From NCBI RefSeq assembly GCF_000009985.1, contig NC_007626.1, forward strand, positions 4,023,943-4,087,942: a stretch of 64,000 bases of DNA, given 5' to 3'. The position numbers and the translations under genes are program-made. Origin of the DNA: Paramagnetospirillum magneticum AMB-1 (GTDB taxonomy: Bacteria; Pseudomonadota; Alphaproteobacteria; Rhodospirillales; Magnetospirillaceae). Within the stretch, counting starts at the first letter, position 1; each line of letters starts with the position of its first letter. Of this stretch, positions 58,071 through 64,000 are shown piece by piece. The notes under the pieces are model-generated. The model was not told the DNA's origin, did not search any database, and worked only from the letters and a program-made list of their open reading frames with translations.

Positions 58071-59198
58071 ATGTCGGGGATTACGCGATACATGATGCGC
58101 CAGATGCTGGTGGGGATGATCTTCGTCTCCGCCGCGCTGGCCTGTGTCCTGTGGCTGACCCAGTCGTTGCGCTTCGTCGAGATGATCGTCAACAAGGGGC
58201 TGTCCATCGGCGCCTTCCTGAAGCTGACCATCCTGCTGATGCCGGGCTTCCTGGTGGTGATCATCCCGATTTCCCTTTTCGCCGTAGTGCTTTTCACCTA
58301 CAACCGCTTGATTGCGGACCGGGAACTGGTGGTTCTGCGCGCTGCGGGGCTCAGCCATCTGGCCCTGGCGCGGCCGGCGGTCATTCTCGGCCTGGCGGTC
58401 AGTGCCGTGGGCTACATGCTCAGTTGCTGGATCATTCCGGTCACCGTGCGCAGCTTCCACGAGATGCAGTGGACCATCCGCAACGACATCGGCAACGTGT
58501 TGCTGCAGGAAGGCATGTTCAACAAGTTCGGCGAGGGCTTGACCATCTACGTCCGCTCGCGCACCCCCAACGGCGAACTCACCGGCCTGCTGGTCCATGA
58601 CAAGCGCCATGCCCAGCGCCCGGTCACCCTGATGGCCGAGCGCGGCGCCCTGGTCTATACCGAGCAGGGTCCCCGCGTGCTGATGGTCAACGGCAATCGC
58701 CAGGAAGTGACCCCCGGCACCGGCAAGCTGTCGCTGCTGTATTTCGACAATTACACCGTGGACTTCAACACCGCCACCGGCGCCAAGCACGACCGGGTCC
58801 GTGATGCCCGCGAACGCTCGACGCTGGAACTGCTGGCCATCGACAGCAGCATGGAGAACAAGGGGGAGTTGCGCCGGTTCAAGTCCGAGCTGCATTCCCG
58901 CCTGACCTCGCCGCTGTACAGCCTGGGCTTTCCCCTGCTGGCCGCCGCGGTCCTGCTGACCTCGGGCTTCGACCGGCGGGGCCAGACCGCCCAGGTGATC
59001 ACCGCCACGGCCCTGATGGTGGCGGTTCAGGCGCTGGCGCTTGGCGCCTCCAACCTGTCGTCGGGCAATCTGGCCTTCGTGCCGCTCATCTACATCAATG
59101 CAGCCCTTCCCATCGCCCTCGGCCTCTGGGTCCTGGCGCGCCCGCCGTGGCCGCGTCGCCGGACCAATGCGGCCTCCGGCACGGCTACGGCGACATAG
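58071..59198 (+). CDS. lptF: LPS export ABC transporter permease LptF
   Basis: LptF is an inner-membrane permease of the Lpt machine that moves lipopolysaccharide from the inner membrane to the outer membrane. The 375-residue protein has three N-terminal and three C-terminal membrane segments around a periplasmic beta-jellyroll (GNVLLQEGMFNKFGEGLTIY, GLLVHDKRHAQRPVTLMAERGALV). The coupling helix motif RELVVLRAAGLSHL is present. Normally lptG follows lptF; here lptD follows directly, 1-10 bp away. It is the first gene of the outer-membrane biogenesis run. Confidence 0.9.
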   Translation: MSGITRYMMRQMLVGMIFVSAALACVLWLTQSLRFVEMIVNKGLSIGAFLKLTILLMPGFLVVIIPISLFAVVLFTYNRLIADRELVVLRAAGLSHLALARPAVILGLAVSAVGYMLSCWIIPVTVRSFHEMQWTIRNDIGNVLLQEGMFNKFGEGLTIYVRSRTPNGELTGLLVHDKRHAQRPVTLMAERGALVYTEQGPRVLMVNGNRQEVTPGTGKLSLLYFDNYTVDFNTATGAKHDRVRDARERSTLELLAIDSSMENKGELRRFKSELHSRLTSPLYSLGFPLLAAAVLLTSGFDRRGQTAQVITATALMVAVQALALGASNLSSGNLAFVPLIYINAALPIALGLWVLARPPWPRRRTNAASGTATAT

Positions 59199-59208
59199 GG
59201 TGACCACC

Positions 59209-61983
59209 GTGCCATCGTCCCGCCATCTGCTCCTCATCTCCCTGCTGTCGGCCTCAACGGCGCTGACCGTCCCCGTGCGCGCCGACGTGATCACCGAGCA
59301 GAAGGCCTGGCCGGAAGCGGGAGGCTGGGGCCAGGCCTGGGGCGACGACGACCCGGCCGCCGCCCGCGCACCGGCGCAGCAACGCCCCCGCCCGGCGCCC
59401 CCCCAGGCCGCCCCGGGATATGTGCCGCCGCCCGCCGCCGCCGCCCTTCCCAGCCGCCCCGTCGCACCCGTCGCCCAGGCGCCGGTGCATGCGGCTCAGC
59501 CCCTGCCGGTCACCGAGATGGGCGCCGCCTATCCCGAGACCGGGTCCTGGGGCCAGGCCTGGGGCGACGACGAGCCGGCGCCCGCCCCGGCGCCGCGCAG
59601 CCGCGCCCTTCCCCCGACTACCATGCCCCCCGAGCCGGTCCAGCAGCCGCAACGGCGGCAGCAGGCCGCTCCGGCGCAGGAGCAGCCGGCCATCCGGGCG
59701 GAAGTCTCCCCGGCGGCCCAGGCTCAGCGTTCAACCTCGCGCGCCATGCAGCGGGCCTCGGTCATCATGCGCGGCGAGGACGAGAGCGGCGATGCAGTCG
59801 GCCTGAAGCGCCCGCCACGGGTCATTCCCCGCCCCCTGCGCCACCTCAAGACCACCGAGGACGGGGCGGAGCCGGTCCATATGGTGGCCGACCAGGTGAT
59901 CTATGACCGCGAGTTCAACGTGGTCACCGCCAAGGGCCGCGTCGAGATGATGCATGACGGCCGCACCATCACCGCCGACACCGTCAGCTACAACATGAAG
60001 CAGGACGTCATGGGGGCGTCGGGCAACGTGGTGCTGACCGAGCCCTCGGGCGAGGTGACCCATGCCGACTACTTCGAGCTGACGGGCGACTTCAAGAACG
60101 GCGTGGCCCGCGACATCCGCACCATCCTGGCCGATAATTCCCGTCTGGCGGCGCAAAGCGGCCAGCGGGTGGGCGGCGACCGCACGGATTTCGACCGGGC
60201 GGTCTACACCGCCTGCGAGCCGTGCCGGGACGACCCCGAGCGCACGCCGCTGTGGCAGGTCAAGGCGGTGCGCGTCACCCACAATCAGGCCGAGGCTCAG
60301 GTGGAATACCGCGATGCCTGGCTGGAATTGAAGGGCATTCCTGTCGCCTACACGCCCTACCTGTCCCATCCCGATCCGACCATCAAGCGCCAGAGCGGCC
60401 TGCTGGCGCCGATCTTCGGCATGAACAGCAGCCTTGGCCCCTCGATCAGCACCCCGTATTTCCAGGTAGTGTCGGACAACGAGGACTTCACGCTGACACC
60501 CCGCTTCATGCTGGACCAGGTCAGCACCTTTGATAAGCCCGATAAGGATGTCCCCACCTCGGTCTTCAAGCGGATGCAACTGGCCGGACAGCATCGCTGG
60601 CGCGGGGTGCACGGCGAAGCGGTGACCACGGCCAGCATCGCCTCGGACACGACCAAGGAGGGGATTCGGGGACACATCGAATCCAAGGGCCTGATGGAGC
60701 TGGACCGCACCTGGCGGGCGGGCTGGCAGATTCAGCACCAGTCAGACCTCTCCTACCGCTCGCTGTATCGCGTTCGCACCGAGGAAGACCGGCCCTGGCT
60801 GATGAACCGCCCCTATGTGGAAGGGTTCAGCCGGCGCGGCTATGCCATGATGGAGGCCATGTCGTTCCAGGGCAAACGGGTGGTGGAGGATTCCAGCAAG
60901 TCGCCCGTGGTTCTGCCGCACATGGTGTACAGCACCGTCAGCTCGCCGGGCTGGGCGGGTAGCTATTGGTCGACGGATTCCGACGTGCTGGCTTACACCC
61001 GCGACGTGGGAACCCAGGCCCAGCGCCTGTCGACCAAGGTGGCCTGGAACCTGCCGCTCATCTCGCCGGATGGCCAGGTCGTCGCCTTGTCCACCTCGGT
61101 ACGCGGGGACGCCTACAATGCCGACCACCTGACCGGCACGGCCAAGAGCTCGGGCAGCGCCGGGCGGGCCATCCCCGAGATCGCCCTTAACTGGCGTTAT
61201 CCCTTTACCCGTCCGGGACGCAGCATCACCCAGGTCATCGAGCCGGTGGCCATGGTGGCGCTCAGCCCCAATGCCGGAATCGACTCGCGCATTCCCAACG
61301 AGGATTCCATCGGCTTCGAACTGGACGAGACCAACATCATGCGACCGAACCGCCTGCCTGGCCTGGATCAGGTCGAGGGCGGCGCCAGGGGCGCCTATGG
61401 CCTGCGCTGGGCGGCCTACCCCTCCCGAGGCGGCGCCATCGTCGCCCAGGCGGCCCAAGGATGGCGCCAACGCAGGACGTCGGCGTTCGGCACCGGCAGC
61501 GGGTTCACCGACACCCTTTCTGACTATGTCGGCCGCGTTGATGTCACGCCCATCGGCAATCTGACGCTGCGTGATCGGGTCCGTCTGGACAAGGATACGC
61601 TGGAAGTGCGGCGCAACGAGGCCGGGTTCGGCATCGGACCGCCCCTTCTGGCCTTTTCCGCCGATTACGGCATGCTGTCGCCCAGCAGCACCAACAGCAG
61701 TTCGAGCAGCACCATTTATGCCAAGCGGCAATACGTCAATTACGGCCTCAGTTCGACCATGTCGCAGAATTGGCGGAGTTCGCTCTCGCTGCAGCAGGAT
61801 CTGGCCCAGAACGGCGGCACGGTCAGTTGGTCCGCCAACACCATGTACAGCGATGAGTGCCTTGCCGTGGTGGGAGCGTTCAACCGCTATCACTCCGATA
61901 TGAGCGGCCTGTTGTCCGGATATCATTTGAGCCTGACCGTGGTCTTGAAGTCGTTGGGCGAAGCGCCCGTCAGCGTCTTCTAG
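59209..61983 (+). CDS. lptD: LPS assembly outer-membrane protein LptD
   Basis: LptD forms the outer-membrane channel for lipopolysaccharide insertion. GTG at 59209, preceded by AGGGTGA, starts a signal peptide (LLLISLLSASTALTVPVRA). A Pro/Ala/Gln-rich linker of about 180 residues holds two copies of WGQAWGDD. The OstA-type periplasmic domain follows (VHMVADQVIYDREFNVVTAK, GRVEMMHDGRTITADTVSYN), then the large barrel (GLLAPIFGMNSSLGPSISTP onward). About 924 residues in all. The expanded linker is unusual. GTG at 59200 is an alternative start. Confidence 0.94.
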   Translation: MPSSRHLLLISLLSASTALTVPVRADVITEQKAWPEAGGWGQAWGDDDPAAARAPAQQRPRPAPPQAAPGYVPPPAAAALPSRPVAPVAQAPVHAAQPLPVTEMGAAYPETGSWGQAWGDDEPAPAPAPRSRALPPTTMPPEPVQQPQRRQQAAPAQEQPAIRAEVSPAAQAQRSTSRAMQRASVIMRGEDESGDAVGLKRPPRVIPRPLRHLKTTEDGAEPVHMVADQVIYDREFNVVTAKGRVEMMHDGRTITADTVSYNMKQDVMGASGNVVLTEPSGEVTHADYFELTGDFKNGVARDIRTILADNSRLAAQSGQRVGGDRTDFDRAVYTACEPCRDDPERTPLWQVKAVRVTHNQAEAQVEYRDAWLELKGIPVAYTPYLSHPDPTIKRQSGLLAPIFGMNSSLGPSISTPYFQVVSDNEDFTLTPRFMLDQVSTFDKPDKDVPTSVFKRMQLAGQHRWRGVHGEAVTTASIASDTTKEGIRGHIESKGLMELDRTWRAGWQIQHQSDLSYRSLYRVRTEEDRPWLMNRPYVEGFSRRGYAMMEAMSFQGKRVVEDSSKSPVVLPHMVYSTVSSPGWAGSYWSTDSDVLAYTRDVGTQAQRLSTKVAWNLPLISPDGQVVALSTSVRGDAYNADHLTGTAKSSGSAGRAIPEIALNWRYPFTRPGRSITQVIEPVAMVALSPNAGIDSRIPNEDSIGFELDETNIMRPNRLPGLDQVEGGARGAYGLRWAAYPSRGGAIVAQAAQGWRQRRTSAFGTGSGFTDTLSDYVGRVDVTPIGNLTLRDRVRLDKDTLEVRRNEAGFGIGPPLLAFSADYGMLSPSSTNSSSSSTIYAKRQYVNYGLSSTMSQNWRSSLSLQQDLAQNGGTVSWSANTMYSDECLAVVGAFNRYHSDMSGLLSGYHLSLTVVLKSLGEAPVSVF

Positions 61984-61999
61984 AGGGAGGAACCCAAGA

Positions 62000-63265
62000 A
62001 TGCTGGCCCGCGCCGCAATCGTCCTGAGCGCACTCCTCGTTGCCTGTATCCCCCTCCGGCCCAGTGCGGCCCAGGAGGTGGACCGTATCGCCGCCGTGGT
62101 CAACGACGAGATCATCTCGATCCGCGACCTGGATGCCCGCCTGAAGCTGGCCATCACGGTTTCGGGCCTGCCCGACAACATCGAAAGCCGCCGCCGCGCC
62201 GTTCCCCAAGTGCTGCGCAAAATGGTCGATGAGCGGGTGCAGGCGCAGGAGGCCGCCCGCCTGAGGGTCGCTGCCGGCGCCGACGAAGTGGCGCGCGGCG
62301 TGGCCAACGTGGAAAACCAGAACCGCATGCCACCCGGCTCGTTGTTGCCCTCGCTGGCCAAAGCCGGCGTCGATCCTGATGCCGTCAAGGATCAGATCAA
62401 GGCGGATATCATCTGGGTCAAGCTGATCATGCGCACGCTCCAACCCACCATTCGGGTGGGCGAGGATGAGATCACCGAGCGGATCGAAACCCTGCGCCAG
62501 CAATTCGGACAGCCGGAATTCATGCTGGCCGAGATCTTCCTGCCGGTGGATTCACCGCGCCAGGAAGAGGAGTCCAAGCGTCTTGGCGAACGCCTGATCG
62601 AGCAGTTGCGCGCCGGCGCCCCGTTCCAGGCCCTGGCCCGGCAATTCTCCCAAAGCGGCACCGCCAACAACGGCGGCGTTCTCGGCTGGCTCTCCGCTGC
62701 CGCTCTGGAGGACGACATCCGCGAGACGGTGTCGCGCCTGGATAAGGGACAGGTCAGCGGACTGGTCCGTACCGGAACCGGTTACGCCATCCTGGCCCTG
62801 ATCGACAAGCGGGTGGCGGGCGAAAGCAACGTCAGCGACCCCAAGCTCAACATTTCCCAGGTGTTCTTTCCGGTGCCGCCGGGCTCCCCTCCCATCTCCC
62901 AGTTGATGGCCAAGGCCGCCGAGCTGACGGCGAACGTCCGATCCTGCGACGAGATGGATGATCTGGGACGCAAGCTCAATTCGGAACAGTCCGGCCGTCG
63001 CGATGGCGTCACCCTTTCCGTTCTGCCGCAGAACATCCGGTCCGTGGCCAGTTCTCTGCCCCTCCACAAGGCCAGCGCTCCCATCAACATGGGCAAGGCC
63101 CTGCTGGTGCTGATGGTCTGCTCACGCGACGAAAATGTCAGCAAGGGCGGATTGCCGTCCCGTGAGGCCATGCGCCGCACCATCGAGGAAGAGCGCCTGG
63201 AGATGCTGGCCAAACGCTATCTGCGCGATCTTCGCCGCGCCGCCTTCATCGATTTCCGGCTCTGA
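62000..63265 (+). CDS. surA: Periplasmic chaperone/peptidyl-prolyl isomerase SurA
   Basis: The 421-residue protein has a signal peptide (AIVLSALLVACIPLRPSAAQ), then the SurA N-terminal domain (VDRIAAVVNDEIISIRDLDA) and one clear parvulin domain (LAEIFLPVDSPRQEEESKRL through GGVLGWLSAAALEDDIRE and DKGQVSGLVRTGTGYAIL). The C-terminal helix typical of the chaperone module follows. It helps fold outer-membrane proteins such as LptD, encoded 16 bp upstream. GGGAGG precedes the ATG. Confidence 0.93.
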   Translation: MLARAAIVLSALLVACIPLRPSAAQEVDRIAAVVNDEIISIRDLDARLKLAITVSGLPDNIESRRRAVPQVLRKMVDERVQAQEAARLRVAAGADEVARGVANVENQNRMPPGSLLPSLAKAGVDPDAVKDQIKADIIWVKLIMRTLQPTIRVGEDEITERIETLRQQFGQPEFMLAEIFLPVDSPRQEEESKRLGERLIEQLRAGAPFQALARQFSQSGTANNGGVLGWLSAAALEDDIRETVSRLDKGQVSGLVRTGTGYAILALIDKRVAGESNVSDPKLNISQVFFPVPPGSPPISQLMAKAAELTANVRSCDEMDDLGRKLNSEQSGRRDGVTLSVLPQNIRSVASSLPLHKASAPINMGKALLVLMVCSRDENVSKGGLPSREAMRRTIEEERLEMLAKRYLRDLRRAAFIDFRL

Positions 63266-63287
63266 TGCCGATGCAAGGCCGACCGGC

Positions 63288-64000
63288 ATGACCATCCTCG
63301 CCCTGACCATGGGCGAGCCCGCCGGAATCGGAGGCGACATCGCCCTGCGGGCCTGGAGTGAACGCGGCGTCAATGGCGCTCCGCCCTTCATGCTCATCGA
63401 CGATGCCGGGCGCCTGCGGTCCCTGGCCGCCCGACTTGGCCTGGACGTGCCGGTGGTGGAGGTCTCGTCCCCGACCGAGGCGGAGGCGGCCTTCGCCGTT
63501 GCTCTTCCCGTCCTGCATCAGCCCCTGGCCGTCAGGGTCGAGCCGGGCCGGCCCGATCCCGCCAACGTGCCCATGGTCACGGCGGCCATCGAGCGAGCCG
63601 TGGCCCTGGCCCTGGCCGGCGAGGTGGCGGGTCTGGTCACCAACCCCATCCACAAGCACGTGATGTACCAGGGCGGCTTCGCCTTCCCCGGCCATACCGA
63701 GTTCCTGGCCGCCCTGCTGGGCCGTCCGGATCTGCGCGAAGTGATGATGCTGGCCTGCCCCGAATTGCGGGTGGTGCCGGTGACCATCCATCTGGGCCTG
63801 TCCGAGGCCATCCGCACCCTGACCCGGGCCGACATCGTCGAGATCGGGCGCATCGTCGCTAGGGCGCTGGAGGTGGATTTCGCCATTTCCCGCCCGCGTC
63901 TGGCCGTGGCCGGGCTCAACCCCCATGCCGGCGAAGGCGGCGCCATGGGGCGCGAGGACGAGGACATGGTCGCCCCTGCCGTGGCCGATCTGCGGGCGCT
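63288..64000 (+). CDS. pdxA: 4-hydroxythreonine-4-phosphate dehydrogenase PdxA (partial)
   Basis: PdxA takes part in vitamin B6 synthesis. From ATG at 63288 the frame runs off the right edge after about 237 residues. Family motifs: LALTMGEPAGIGGDIALRA at the N-terminus, GLVTNPIHKHVMYQGG, PGHTEFLA (metal-binding His), RVVPVTIHLGLSEA and LNPHAGEGGAMGREDED. It is the next gene of the usual alphaproteobacterial lptD-surA-pdxA series; rsmA would be expected after it, outside the window. Confidence 0.93.
   Translation, partial: MTILALTMGEPAGIGGDIALRAWSERGVNGAPPFMLIDDAGRLRSLAARLGLDVPVVEVSSPTEAEAAFAVALPVLHQPLAVRVEPGRPDPANVPMVTAAIERAVALALAGEVAGLVTNPIHKHVMYQGGFAFPGHTEFLAALLGRPDLREVMMLACPELRVVPVTIHLGLSEAIRTLTRADIVEIGRIVARALEVDFAISRPRLAVAGLNPHAGEGGAMGREDEDMVAPAVADLRA

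Overview
The window is GC-rich DNA from a motile, aerobic or microaerobic alphaproteobacterium. The gene content, the lptF-lptD-surA-pdxA order, the many chemoreceptors and the REP-like repeats fit Rhodospirillales, and a Magnetospirillum-like host is my best guess. That genus call is inference from overall resemblance, and no magnetosome genes are present. The window alternates between two integrated elements and stretches of ordinary chromosome.

Region 1 (1-10,919) is the end of a first integrated element whose other end lies outside the window. It holds a partial B12-binding radical SAM gene, a phasin-like gene, a two-component pair (PAS kinase plus NarL-type regulator), a gene split by an IS3-family element, a tRNA-guanine-transglycosylase-like (DpdA-like) gene, a DUF3768 gene, and a tyrosine integrase that abuts the 3' end of holC.

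Region 2 (10,920-21,002) is chromosome: holC, a family 2 glycosyltransferase, two M17 leucyl aminopeptidases, a flippase-like membrane protein, a frameshifted NACHT-LRR (NLR-like) defence gene, and the 3' part of amrS.

Region 3 (21,003-48,306) is a complete genomic island of about 27.3 kb inserted inside amrS, the radical SAM gene of the AmmeMemoRadiSam system. Removing it and joining the flanks at a 7-bp shared core (TTCTGGC) restores a continuous amrS reading frame exactly at the radical SAM cysteine motif. The island brings its own amrS 5' end, which is in frame with the host 3' part. Its cargo is (a) an operon for a 7-deazaguanine DNA modification (adenine methylase, an unknown protein, DpdA, QueD, QueE, FolE, no QueC) followed by an OLD-like ATPase; (b) a 13-kb sensory cluster (haem-type histidine kinase, two chemoreceptors, receiver proteins, Crp/Fnr regulator, ODP-type metallo-beta-lactamase-fold protein, GGDEF, PAS, plus an ArsR/SulP anion transporter unit); and (c) a maintenance end with iteron-like repeats, palindromic operators, small unknown genes, DUF3768 and an integrase.

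Region 4 (48,307-64,000) is chromosome again: the orphaned native 5' end of amrS, a MEMO-AMMECR1 fusion gene, a molybdenum hydroxylase large subunit, cysQ, a candidate small RNA, an acetyltransferase, a DUF2325 gene behind a Fur-box-like site, tsaC, a FAD-linked oxidase preceded by a 102-bp tandem repeat, and the outer-membrane biogenesis run lptF-lptD-surA-pdxA.

The strongest leads are the amrS insertion with in-frame gene repair, the queC-less DNA modification operon with its unknown 475-residue protein, the NLR-like gene, the oxygen/redox sensory cluster and the iteron-like repeat field.
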